This document shows, piece by piece, positions 1-7,100 of a stretch of DNA of 7,679 nucleotides. Each line of letters starts with the position of its first letter. The first letter of the stretch is position 1. This stretch comes from Erysipelotrichaceae bacterium (lineage in GTDB: Bacteria; Bacillota_I; Bacilli_A; Erysipelotrichales; Erysipelotrichaceae). The translations under genes were made by a program, and so were the position numbers. Under the pieces are notes generated by a model that was given only the letters and a program-made list of their open reading frames with translations, did no database searches and had not been told where the DNA came from. The stretch spans positions 1 to 7,679 of the forward strand of contig JABUSI010000364.1 of NCBI GenBank assembly GCA_021442745.1. Reading direction: 5' to 3'.

Positions 1-1
1 C

Positions 2-406
2 GGAACCCGACAGGGAATCAAACCTGCCCACTTGGTGGCAGCAATTACTTCGGTTTCCGGACACCCGAACGATTCCTTAGGCAAAATCCATATCCGTGAA
101 CTGATGAGCAGCGTGGAAGTACCGGTCGAAGGAATCGAAAACTGGATTGACGACTTCCGGAAGGAAACCATCAACGGACATTCCTTCAAACTGTCCTTTG
201 ACCCGATGCTGGACATTGACGTCAAACTCAAAAAGAAGCCAAAGGAACCGAAAAAGGAAAAACCATCCGGACAGGAAAAGAAAAAAACTTCTCCCGTAAA
301 AAAGGAAAAGAAGGACAAGAAGGAACCAAAGAGTAAATTCCCATCCAAACCTCGTCGCGGTCAGGGACGTAACAACAATACACAACCGAAAAGAAGAAGG
401 AAATAA
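2..406 (+). CDS. DEAD-box ATP-dependent RNA helicase, C-terminal fragment (DbpA/YxiN-type RNA-binding domain and basic tail)
   Basis: This is the last 134 codons of a gene that enters from the left edge. The frame is open from base 2 (reading GTRQGIKPAHLVAA) and ends with TAA at 404-406; the start and helicase core are off-window. Visible residues 1-70 fit the RRM-like DbpA RNA-binding domain that follows the two RecA-like domains in DbpA, YxiN and CsdA/DeaD helicases: a G-x-K/R-x-G-I-K-P-x-x-L-V-x-A-I start, a G-x-I-x-I strand (GKIHI) and a VEVP strand. In YxiN and DbpA this domain binds 23S rRNA hairpin 92 and directs the helicase to ribosome assembly. Residues 71-134 are a low-complexity Lys/Pro/Arg-rich tail (KKEKKDKKEPK, ending PKRRRK), probably disordered and RNA-binding. 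Helicase identity is inferred because no DEAD motif is visible. The TTG or GTG near 32 is not a real start, because homology begins upstream of it. The gene converges on the lactate dehydrogenase gene. Confidence 0.82.
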   Translation, partial: GTRQGIKPAHLVAAITSVSGHPNDSLGKIHIRELMSSVEVPVEGIENWIDDFRKETINGHSFKLSFDPMLDIDVKLKKKPKEPKKEKPSGQEKKKTSPVKKEKKDKKEPKSKFPSKPRRGQGRNNNTQPKRRRK

Positions 407-424
407 TTCCTTCTTCTCTTTTTT
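392..424 (+). terminator. Intrinsic terminator of the helicase gene, overlapping its stop codon
   Basis: A perfect 11-bp inverted repeat (AGAAGAAGGAA at 392-402 and TTCCTTCTTCT at 407-417) encloses a four-base loop ATAA and is followed by C and six T (419-424). The stem encodes the final Arg-Arg-Lys codons and the loop carries most of the TAA stop. The U-tract runs into the reverse-strand stop codon of lactate dehydrogenase (423-425). Read on the minus strand, the same hairpin is followed by only TTTC, so reverse termination would be weaker but possible. Confidence 0.8.
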
Positions 425-1373
425 ACAGTAACGGATTTACCGTTTTTTCTATAATTTCCGACAGGTTGTCGCAGGAAGAATCAAACCGTTTCTGATCGGA
501 TTCGTTCAGATGCAAAGTGATGACTTCCCGGATTCCGTTACGGTTCACAACCGCCGGAACTCCGATATACAATCCGCTTTTCCCGTATTCCCCGTTCTGA
601 TAACAGCTTAACGGCAGAATGGTATTTTCGTTGTTCAGAATAGCCGTTACCAGCCGTTCCAGCGACATCCCGATGCCGTAATAGGTTGCTTTCTTCCGTT
701 CGATAATCTTGTAAGCGGCATCCCGTACTTCTTCATAAATATTCAGAAGGATACGGAAATCCATCTGTTGTTTTTCCAGTTCCTCCAGCAAGCTCTTGGC
801 ACCGATATACGCATGCGTCCAAGGGACAAAACTGCTGTCTCCGTGTTCTCCCATAATATACGCATGCACATTGGCATAATTGACCTGCATGACTTCGCCG
901 ATCGCATACCGCAATCTGGCCGTATCCAGCATCGTACCGGAACCCAGTACCTGTCCGGTCGGTAATCCCGTTACTTTCTGCGCCACATACGTCATAATGT
1001 CCACCGGATTGGAGGCTACCACAATCACACCGTTAAACCCGGACGCTTTGATCTGCTCGCAGATTCCCTTCATAATCTTCGTATTCACTGCCGTCAGCTC
1101 CAGTCGCGTCTGCCCCGGCTTCTGCGCCGCTCCTGCGGTAATCACAATCACACCGGCATCACTGCAATCTTCATACGTTCCCGCATGAATGTTCATTTTG
1201 GCACCGGCATATGGTAATCCGTGGGCCAGATCCATCGCTTCTCCTTCCGCTTTTTCCATATTAACGTCAATCAGCACCAGTTCATCGATTCCTTTATGGT
1301 CAATTAACGTATAGGCCATCGACATTCCCACAAAACCGGTTCCGACCAATACTACTTTACGATCTGTTGACAT
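423..1373 (-). CDS. ldh: L-lactate dehydrogenase
   Basis: This is a cytoplasmic NAD-dependent enzyme (EC 1.1.1.27) that reduces pyruvate to L-lactate and regenerates NAD+ in fermentation. The protein has 316 residues, the usual family length. Visible motifs are the Rossmann GTGFVG at 11-16, the NAD-ribose acidic residue Asp36, the catalytic loop AAQKPGQTRLEL (82-93) with Gln84 and Arg90, GSGTMLDTARLR (144-155) with Asp150 and Arg153, and GEHGDS (175-180) with catalytic His177. Gln84 matches the Gln102 of classical numbering that selects pyruvate; malate dehydrogenases have Arg there. Arg155 and His170 match the Arg173/His188 pair of the fructose-1,6-bisphosphate site in bacterial allosteric LDHs, so activation by that sugar is likely (inference). 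I chose the ATG at 1373 because a strong AAGGAGGA (1381-1388) lies 7 nt upstream and the fold begins at once (MSTDRKVVLVGTG). The frame stays open for 25 more codons upstream, but those codons do not resemble an LDH. The gene is divergent from the phosphatase. Confidence 0.96.
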   Translation of the reverse strand: MSTDRKVVLVGTGFVGMSMAYTLIDHKGIDELVLIDVNMEKAEGEAMDLAHGLPYAGAKMNIHAGTYEDCSDAGVIVITAGAAQKPGQTRLELTAVNTKIMKGICEQIKASGFNGVIVVASNPVDIMTYVAQKVTGLPTGQVLGSGTMLDTARLRYAIGEVMQVNYANVHAYIMGEHGDSSFVPWTHAYIGAKSLLEELEKQQMDFRILLNIYEEVRDAAYKIIERKKATYYGIGMSLERLVTAILNNENTILPLSCYQNGEYGKSGLYIGVPAVVNRNGIREVITLHLNESDQKRFDSSCDNLSEIIEKTVNPLL

Positions 1374-1380
1374 GATTACA

Positions 1381-1388
1381 TCCTCCTT
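1381..1388 (-). promoter_or_regulatory. Ribosome binding site of ldh (decides the start)
   Basis: The reverse strand reads AAGGAGGA, then 7 nt, then ATG at 1373. This near-perfect Shine-Dalgarno match supports a 316-residue protein over the 25-codon longer open frame. Confidence 0.9.
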
Positions 1389-1399
1389 TATCTGTCTGT

Positions 1400-1428
1400 A
1401 CCATAACAAAATCCCGCTTATGTTTCCA
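1400..1428 (-). promoter_or_regulatory. Candidate sigma-A-type promoter of ldh
   Basis: On the reverse strand, TGGAAA (1428-1423, 4 of 6 matches to TTGACA) is followed by exactly 17 bp and then TATGGT (1405-1400, 4 of 6 matches to TATAAT). Transcription would start near 1393, giving a leader of about 20 nt that just covers the ribosome binding site. A rival -35, TTGTCA (1447-1442 on this strand), has no good -10 at the right distance. The boxes are only moderate matches, so this is tentative. Confidence 0.4.
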
Positions 1429-1441
1429 CTGATGTGCCCTG

Positions 1442-1470
1442 TTGACAATTGTTTTATAAGTCATTACGAT
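1442..1470 (+). promoter_or_regulatory. Candidate sigma-A promoter of the HAD phosphatase
   Basis: A perfect -35 TTGACA (1442-1447) is followed by a 17-bp spacer and a -10 TACGAT (1465-1470, 4 of 6 matches). The predicted start near 1477 falls on the first base of the ribosome binding site, so the leader would be about 13 nt. The perfect -35 at ideal spacing makes this the best promoter in the window. It lies back to back with the ldh promoter, with 13 bp between the two -35 boxes. Confidence 0.6.
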
Positions 1471-1476
1471 ACCTAT

Positions 1477-1481
1477 GGAGG
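1477..1481 (+). promoter_or_regulatory. Ribosome binding site of the HAD phosphatase (decides the start)
   Basis: GGAGG is followed by 8 nt and then ATG at 1490. It lies inside the alternative open frame that begins with ATG at 1475, so it argues against that earlier start. Confidence 0.85.
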
Positions 1482-1489
1482 CTGATAGT

Positions 1490-2143
1490 ATGAACCATCT
1501 TGTTATTTTTGACCTGGACGGAACATTGTTAAATACGTTGAAAGATCTTGCACAAACCACAAACGTTATTCTGACCCGTCACGGGTATCCGACCCATACG
1601 GAAGAAGAAGTTATGAAAATGATCGGAAACGGAAACCGGATGCTGGTAAAAAGAGCTTGTCCGGAAGGCACAAGTGATGAAATCATCGATCAACTGACGG
1701 AAGAATACATTACGTATTATCTGCATCACTGCTGTGACATCACCGAACCGTATCCGCACATTCACGAAATGTTACACGAATTAAAAAAACACGGCTTCAG
1801 ACTGGCCGTATTATCCAACAAAGTGCATTCCGCTACTGCGGAGATTATCGAACATTACTTCCCGGGCATCTTTGACGTCGCTTACGGTCACAGGGAAGGC
1901 CATCCGCACAAACCGGATCCCGAAAGTTTATTCGAAATCATCGAAGAACTCGGATCCGATACCGGACATTCCCTGTATATCGGCGATTCCAAAGTGGATG
2001 CGACAACAAGCATCAATGCCGGACTGAAGTATTGCCTGGTCAGCTGGGGGTTTGTCCCGGATTTATATAAAGACCCGCAATACCCGGTCGTACATTCAAC
2101 AAAAGAACTTGTACAATGGATACTGACACAAAAGCAGGACTAA
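1490..2143 (+). CDS. gph: HAD-superfamily hydrolase, phosphoglycolate phosphatase-like
   Basis: This is a 217-residue cytoplasmic HAD phosphatase. The four HAD motifs are intact: DLDGT at 8-12 (nucleophile Asp8, acid/base Asp10), Ser109 in AVLSNK, Lys141 in HKPDP, and GDSKVD at 165-170 (Mg2+-binding Asp166 and Asp170). Residues 16-90 are mostly helical and form the C1 cap typical of the Gph/PGMB subfamily, and the IGDSxVDxxxxxNAG stretch (164-178) is typical of phosphoglycolate phosphatases. The likely reaction is 2-phosphoglycolate to glycolate, but this subfamily is promiscuous and the substrate cannot be fixed from sequence; pyrophosphatase or sugar-phosphate activity is possible. The start is ATG 1490, because an in-frame ATG at 1475 overlaps the ribosome binding site. 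The stop codon overlaps the stop of the convergent glycerate kinase gene by 4 nt inside a shared hairpin. Confidence 0.9.
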   Translation: MNHLVIFDLDGTLLNTLKDLAQTTNVILTRHGYPTHTEEEVMKMIGNGNRMLVKRACPEGTSDEIIDQLTEEYITYYLHHCCDITEPYPHIHEMLHELKKHGFRLAVLSNKVHSATAEIIEHYFPGIFDVAYGHREGHPHKPDPESLFEIIEELGSDTGHSLYIGDSKVDATTSINAGLKYCLVSWGFVPDLYKDPQYPVVHSTKELVQWILTQKQD

Positions 2144-2153
2144 TCCTGCTTTT
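2130..2153. terminator. Bidirectional terminator shared by the phosphatase and glycerate kinase genes
   Basis: A perfect 10-bp inverted repeat (AAAAGCAGGA at 2130-2139 and TCCTGCTTTT at 2144-2153) surrounds the loop CTAA. The A-run on one side and T-run on the other give a U-tract on both strands, and on the plus strand it continues as TTTTTGT. The loop contains the TAA stop of the plus-strand gene (2141-2143) and, on the reverse strand, the TAG stop of the minus-strand gene (2142-2140). Because the arms lie in the same codon register on both strands, both proteins end in Lys-Gln-Asp. Confidence 0.82.
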
Positions 2154-3273
2154 TGTATGTTTCCAATACTCGTACAACTGTATCCGTTATGTTTTTCTTC
2201 GCATTCTCCGGTTTCATCGCTTCCTGCAAGCTGCAATCTTCCGGCATACATCCGTAATACGCATCGATTCCCTGATGCAATACTTCTTCCGCACCCCAAC
2301 CGATACTTCCGGCAATCGCAAGAACCTTGCAACCGTATTGTTTTGCCAGTTTTGCAACTCCGACCGGAGCTTTCCCATAAGCTGTCTGCCCGTCCAGTTT
2401 TCCTTCTCCGGTCATCACGCAATCCGCATCCGCCAGTTCATTCTGTAACCCGATGGCATCCAGCACAAGGGAAATTCCCGGTTGCAGTTTTGCGTGTAAA
2501 AACGTCAGAAACGCATATCCTAATCCGCCGGCAGCCCCGCTTCCCGGCATGTTTTTATAATCGGTATCCGTAAAAGAGGAACAGATATCCGCATAGCGGT
2601 TCATCCACTCATCCGTTGTGGCCAGCTGAGCCTTCTGCAAGCCTTTCTGCGGGCCGAATACGTACGTGGCACCGTTTATCCCGCACAAGGGATTATCGAC
2701 GTCACAGGCAACCAGAAACGTGCACTCATCCAATAACGAACTATGATAATCCTCAATATGATGCACCTTTTCCAATGCCTGTGCTCCCCATCCGGCATCG
2801 TTTCCCTCTTTATCCGAAAAACGATACCCCAGTGCCTGCAGCATGCCCATACCGCCGTCATTAGTAGCGGAACCTCCGATACCGATAATAAAGTTCCGGT
2901 ATCCTTTATTTACGGCATCCGCAATCAGTTCTCCCAATCCGTACGTACTTGTGTACAACGGATTTCTTTTTTCTTCCGGCACCAGTGGTAATCCGGCAAT
3001 CTTTGCCATTTCCATGACAACCGTACGATCCGGCAATACCGTATATTGTGTGTTACGCACTTCCCGCAAAGGACCGTGCGCATGCAGAGACACTATCGTT
3101 CCGCCCAAACCTTCCCGCAGTGCTTCCATCGTTCCTTCCCCGCCGTCCGCCAGCGGTTTTACCACAACCGCAGCATCCGGATCCACGGTAAGAATACCCT
3201 TTTTCACCGCATTCCCCGCTTCCATGGAAGAGAGACTTCCTTTGAACGAATCCATGGCAACAATATATTTCAT
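2140..3273 (-). CDS. glxK: Glycerate kinase (type I, glycerate 2-kinase)
   Basis: This is a 377-residue cytoplasmic kinase of the GarK/GlxK family. The family phosphorylates D-glycerate with ATP, usually giving 2-phosphoglycerate, and so feeds glycerate into lower glycolysis. The full set of family motifs is present in order: DSFKGSLSS at 8-16, KPLADGGEGT at 39-48, TSTYGLGELI at 108-117, GIGGSATNDGG at 131-141, ACDVDNPLCG at 189-198, YVFGPQKG at 204-211, PGSGAAGGLGY at 243-253 and TGEGKLDGQT at 288-297. Length is normal and nothing is missing. The ATG at 3273 follows AGAAGGA (3286-3280 on this strand) with a 6-nt spacer, and the family start MKxxVAxDSFKGS begins at once. No glycerate or glucarate pathway gene lies beside it; its nearest metabolic partner is the convergent phosphatase, whose probable product glycolate belongs to the same C2/C3 acid pool (inference). 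It diverges from the phosphodiesterase gene across 52 bp. Confidence 0.95.
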   Translation of the reverse strand: MKYIVAMDSFKGSLSSMEAGNAVKKGILTVDPDAAVVVKPLADGGEGTMEALREGLGGTIVSLHAHGPLREVRNTQYTVLPDRTVVMEMAKIAGLPLVPEEKRNPLYTSTYGLGELIADAVNKGYRNFIIGIGGSATNDGGMGMLQALGYRFSDKEGNDAGWGAQALEKVHHIEDYHSSLLDECTFLVACDVDNPLCGINGATYVFGPQKGLQKAQLATTDEWMNRYADICSSFTDTDYKNMPGSGAAGGLGYAFLTFLHAKLQPGISLVLDAIGLQNELADADCVMTGEGKLDGQTAYGKAPVGVAKLAKQYGCKVLAIAGSIGWGAEEVLHQGIDAYYGCMPEDCSLQEAMKPENAKKNITDTVVRVLETYKKQD

Positions 3274-3325
3274 ACGATGTCCTTCTTTCTTAAGAATATT
3301 GTATACTATTCACGGTGAGACAGAC
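3274..3325. promoter_or_regulatory. 52-bp divergent control region between glycerate kinase and phosphodiesterase genes
   Basis: On the plus strand, TATACT (3302-3307) is a 5 of 6 match to a -10 box and would give a leader of about 12 nt for the phosphodiesterase. On the minus strand, TACAAT (3303-3298) is also a 5 of 6 match and would give a leader of about 18 nt for glycerate kinase. The two -10 boxes overlap by two bases and neither has a good -35. Three short palindromes lie side by side here: TTCTTAAGAA (3287-3296), AATATT (3295-3300) and GTATAC (3301-3306). A regulator or mutual exclusion of RNA polymerase is possible but not shown. Confidence 0.4.
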
Positions 3326-4042
3326 ATGAAAATTATTGCACACAGAGGATATAGCGGGAAGTATCCGGAAAACACCATGCTCGCATTTGAAAAAGCCATC
3401 GAATACGGAGCCGACGGCATCGAACTGGATATCCAATTGACCAGTGACGGTGAAATTGTCGTGATTCACGACGAAACCATTGACCGTACGTCCGATGGCA
3501 GCGGGTGGGTCAAAGACTATACGTATGCACAGCTGTGCGAATACAACTTCGCAACGAATTTCCCGCAGTACGGATTTCAGAAAATACCTTCTCTTCAGGA
3601 AGTACTCCGTCTGTTGAAGCCGACAAATCTGATCCTGAACATCGAGCTGAAGACAGGTATTGTCTTCTATGACATGGAAGAACGTATTGCTGCTATGGTT
3701 AAAGAATATGATATGGAACAACGGGTCATCTTCTCTTCCTTTAACCACAGCAGTATTCTGAAACTGAAGAATCTCACAGACTGTGAACTGGCATTTCTGT
3801 ACGAAGACGGTATTCTCGACATTGTCGGTTACGCGAAGAAATACGGAATTTCTTCGTTACACCCCGCTTTATACAATCTGCAATATCCAAATGTTATAAA
3901 AGACTGTCACGAAAACGGCATCCTTCTTCGTCCCTGGACGGTCAACAATCCCACACACATGCGGATGTGCAAACAGGCAGAGGTGGAGGCAATCATTACC
4001 AATTGTGTCGAAACCGCCGTCGGTTTTGAAGAAACAAAATAG
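3326..4042 (+). CDS. ugpQ: Glycerophosphodiester phosphodiesterase
   Basis: This 238-residue enzyme has the GDPD TIM-barrel fold (EC 3.1.4.46), which hydrolyses glycerophosphodiesters such as glycerophosphocholine or glycerophosphoethanolamine to glycerol-3-phosphate and an alcohol. Catalytic features are visible: HRG at 6-8 with His6, PENT at 14-17, ELDIQLTSDG at 33-42 with metal ligands Glu33 and Asp35, IHDET at 47-51 with His48, and NIELK at 105-109 with Glu107. FSSFN at 136-140 and RPWTVN at 202-207 are also family-typical. There is no signal peptide or membrane segment, so it is a compact UgpQ-like cytoplasmic form. I chose ATG 3326 because the barrel begins immediately (MKIIAHRGYSG) and GGTGAG (3314-3319), a match to the GGTGA part of the full Shine-Dalgarno, lies 6 nt upstream. 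The same frame stays open back to about 2843, but that stretch is antisense to glycerate kinase. The gene is monocistronic with its own terminator. The symbol is by family; the substrate is not known. Confidence 0.94.
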   Translation: MKIIAHRGYSGKYPENTMLAFEKAIEYGADGIELDIQLTSDGEIVVIHDETIDRTSDGSGWVKDYTYAQLCEYNFATNFPQYGFQKIPSLQEVLRLLKPTNLILNIELKTGIVFYDMEERIAAMVKEYDMEQRVIFSSFNHSSILKLKNLTDCELAFLYEDGILDIVGYAKKYGISSLHPALYNLQYPNVIKDCHENGILLRPWTVNNPTHMRMCKQAEVEAIITNCVETAVGFEETK

Positions 4043-4053
4043 ATTCATCATAA

Positions 4054-4078
4054 AAGAACCGGTTCAAAACCGGTTCTT
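4054..4078. terminator. Terminator hairpin between the phosphodiesterase and adhesin genes
   Basis: A perfect 11-bp inverted repeat (AAGAACCGGTT at 4054-4064 and AACCGGTTCTT at 4068-4078) has a 3-nt loop CAA. On the plus strand it is followed by GTTGTTAATT, a broken U-tract. On the minus strand it is followed by TTATG, so the stem end gives TTCTTTTA. It lies 11 nt after the phosphodiesterase stop and 26 nt beyond the adhesin stop and probably serves both. The GC-rich core and strong symmetry support this, although neither U-tract is ideal. Confidence 0.72.
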
Positions 4079-4104
4079 GTTGTTAATTATGTAGGTAATT
4101 CGGA

Positions 4105-7100
4105 TTATCTGCCTGCTGTACGTTTTCGCAATACTGCCCCGTAAGCCATTGACACAATCAGTAAGAATTCACTGAGCATCAGCAGGGACATATATGGCCA
4201 GATGGTAGAGGAATCCGCCGTTTCCGGAGCTGCCAGTTTCAGTCTTTCATCGACCATTGTCAGTTCCGTCACTTCTTCGCCATCCACGGTAATCTTACCG
4301 TTTTCATCGACCTCAAACGTTATCGGATCCGCTTTGGCATATCCGTCCGGTGCCTTCGTTTCGCTCAACGTATACGTTCCGGCTGTCAGTTCAATCGTGT
4401 GACCGTCCGATTCCTTTTTCGTACTTGTTGTCCAGACAAACGGCGTAATCTTTCCGCCAAGATTGCTTGTTCCGCTTACTTTCAGTTTGGCGTTACTCAA
4501 CTCTTCTCCGTCTTCATCCGTTTTATGAATCACAACCTCAAACGTCTCGTAATCGTCAACCATCGTAACCTTTGCGGTTTTTTCCGCTTTTTTGCTTCCG
4601 TCAATGTATACCTTTCCGTCATCATCCACGGTAAAGTCAATGCTTTCGGCCTTTACATATCCTTCCGGAGCATACGTTTCCGTTAACGTATATGCACCGG
4701 CTTTCAAATCAATAGTATGTCCGTCCGGTTCTTTCTGCGTATCCGTTTCCCAGCTGATTGGTTCAATCTTTCCGCTGTTATCCGCAGTACCGGTAACTTC
4801 CAGAATCGCTCCGTTCAGTTCCTTACCGGCCATATCCGTCTTACGGATTACAATTTCATGGTCCGGTCCTTCCGGCACTTCTTCTGCTTCATTTTCAATA
4901 ACGAGGTTATCGTCTTCGACCATGACTTCAACGGACTTGTCCGCACCCGTTGCCGGATATTCAAACGCATAGATGGTCCACAGGGCATCGTCATCTTTTA
5001 CGTATCCCTCTGGCGCAATGATTTCCTTGAAGGAATACATTCCGCCGATGGACATATTGATTGAAGAAATCTGTGCGACCCCGTATTCATTTGTCGTATA
5101 ACACTGATAGTAATACAAAGTAACTCCGCCATCGGTTTCAACCGTTTTCGGAATCACCGCTCCATACGTAGCGGAATCCTCATCCGCATCTCCCTGACGG
5201 GTACTGTGCTGCGGACCATACATCGCAAAGACCGCGTCTTTCAGACCTTCCTTGGACTCTTCATCACACTTGAACAGGTTAAAACTTGTAATGGATGCCG
5301 ACGCATCCGCATCTGCTTTCTGAACGTCAAACACCGCACTGGCCTGGTCCGTAAAATCTGCCATACCTTTGATTGCCGCACTGTTGGAAACCGGGATGCC
5401 GGAACCTGTTTCATTAATCTTCACATCATAAAGAATCTTAACAGCCGCAGAATCCGGAACCGGAAATTCCATCACGCCGTTTTCGCTGTCATAGCGGTAG
5501 TTACATTCGAAAATTGTCCACTTACCGTTTTCCTTTTCCCAGACTTCGATGGTATTCAAAACCGGAGAAAGATTTTCGGACAAACGGTCAACAACCGTGT
5601 ACGTATCCTCGTTTTTCACCAGGTCTTCACTGCCGTAGTTCAAGTCAATCTCAAACGGTACACGGTTCGTATCATGAAGATCCGACAACAGTTTGACAAC
5701 CTTCCTGTTCGGAACCTTTACGGTTGCGGTTGTATCCGGAAGTCCTTTTACTTCCTTTCCTTCTTTCAGAATCGATAAACCGGCCGTATTGGTCAGATCC
5801 ACCGTGTTTCCGGCATCGGAACCGGTAAATACCTTGCTTTCCCGGTCAACCTTTGCCTGATAACGATACACAATTTTCTCCGTATACCGGATGGTCCATT
5901 TATCAGTAAGGAAATCCACAGGGGTCTTTGAATCATCCCCGATCATTATGAAATCATCGGTACTGACACTCAGTTCATCCAGCCCGCCGATTTTCTTGGT
6001 GTACTTGTAGGCTGCCTGCAATCCGCCACCATCATGGAACTCTAAAGTCAAAGAGTCTTCCACAAATGTCAGTCCTTCTCCCAGTTTATCCGTAAAAATA
6101 AACTCGTCGGAAGTCAGTGTAGTGACTGCCCGTACTTCATTATAATAGTTATAGAACGTATAAGTATAATCGATGATGTCCGTATTGGCATTGTACTTTC
6201 CTTTTTTAACATACTCGCTTTTTTCTCCGTACGTGTCATCATCTGATAACTTCTGACCATTGTTGTAGTAAAGGGTTGCGGTGTTGGTCAAGGTTCCTCC
6301 GTCATCAAGGGCTTTCTGTACTGTGGTGGAACCGGACTTCTTATCCAGAGGCAAATCATACTCTACAACCAGCGTACTGTCCTCTGTAAAGATCCACTTG
6401 GAGTCTTCTTTATCACTGTCCGGGGTATTGAAATAAATCGTCAGTACTTCGTTCTTTCCGCCGGAGCTGACGGTAAAGTACGTATGATCTTCCGCATTCG
6501 TTCTGTCATCCGTATAGACAACCGGATTTTTCGCATCGCTGTCCTTGTATGCCGTTATCGTCAGATTCACCGGATCGTTAGAGAACGTAACCGGACCGAT
6601 AGCGGATATGGCATCCTGAAGATAGAACCCGGGAACATTGGCATAACCACCCGGAATGTTTGCGGTAATTGTATAATGAAGAACGTTATCGTCGTCGTTT
6701 CTGGTAATCGTTTTATTGACTTTCGGATTACCGACACCTTCCACACCCTTTGTGACGGATGTCTTGTCGCTGACAGAACCACCGACGGTTTTTACCGTAA
6801 CGTTATTGGTAAAAGTTGCCATTCCGACTTTGTCTTTGTCTTTTGCGGAATAGGAAGAGGTCAGCTGGAAGGTTGCCAGATACGCACTTCCTGTCGGAAC
6901 ATTCAGGGTATCCTTTCCGTTCCAGGAAATCGTTTCGGATGTTTTATTACCGAGGTCATCCGCATACGTTACCTCTACACTTTGTGATGAGAATTTCTGC
7001 GTATACAATCCGGCATCGCTTAGCGTTTCCGTAATGGCTGCCTTGTTTCCGAATATGGAAGAAAGCGGACGTAACCCGTCCCCTAACTGAATCTGCCAGG

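Noticed and set aside
281..303. Programmed frameshift or slippage site at the A7 and A6 runs in the helicase tail
   Set aside because: The zero frame continues smoothly to a stop at a well-formed terminator, there is no downstream stimulatory structure, and the runs simply encode Lys codons.
77..385. Minus-strand open frame opposite the helicase tail with hydrophobic Phe/Leu-rich sequence
   Set aside because: Its hydrophobic run is the antisense translation of Lys codons (AAA/AAG read as TTT/CTT) and it has no independent support.
1374..1448. 25-codon N-terminal extension of lactate dehydrogenase
   Set aside because: It would place the strong AAGGAGGA ribosome binding site and the likely promoter inside the coding sequence, and LDH homology begins at the Met at 1373.
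1442..1459. Possible Rex (redox repressor) operator upstream of ldh
   Set aside because: The ACAATTGT core here is only an 8-bp palindrome and does not match the spaced TTGTGAA/TTCACAA or TTGTTAA/TTAACAA arms expected of a Rex site.
1475..1489. Earlier ATG for the HAD phosphatase
   Set aside because: The ATG at 1475 overlaps the GGAGG that serves the ATG at 1490, it has no ribosome binding site of its own, and the HAD motif sits at the usual distance from the later start.
2843..3325. In-frame open extension of more than 160 codons upstream of the phosphodiesterase start
   Set aside because: It lies antisense to the fully motif-supported glycerate kinase gene, its translation is Ser/Pro-rich with no recognisable domain, and the phosphodiesterase fold and ribosome binding site begin at 3314-3326.
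423..4042. A dedicated glycolate/glycerate/lactate metabolic cluster
   Set aside because: The enzymes are thematically related but sit on alternating strands with separate promoters and terminators, and no transporter or regulator accompanies them, so co-regulation is not supported by the sequence.
4202..7034. Several plus-strand open frames of 60-190 codons opposite the adhesin gene
   Set aside because: They are shadows of the long minus-strand gene, lack plausible ribosome binding sites or domains, and overlap one another.
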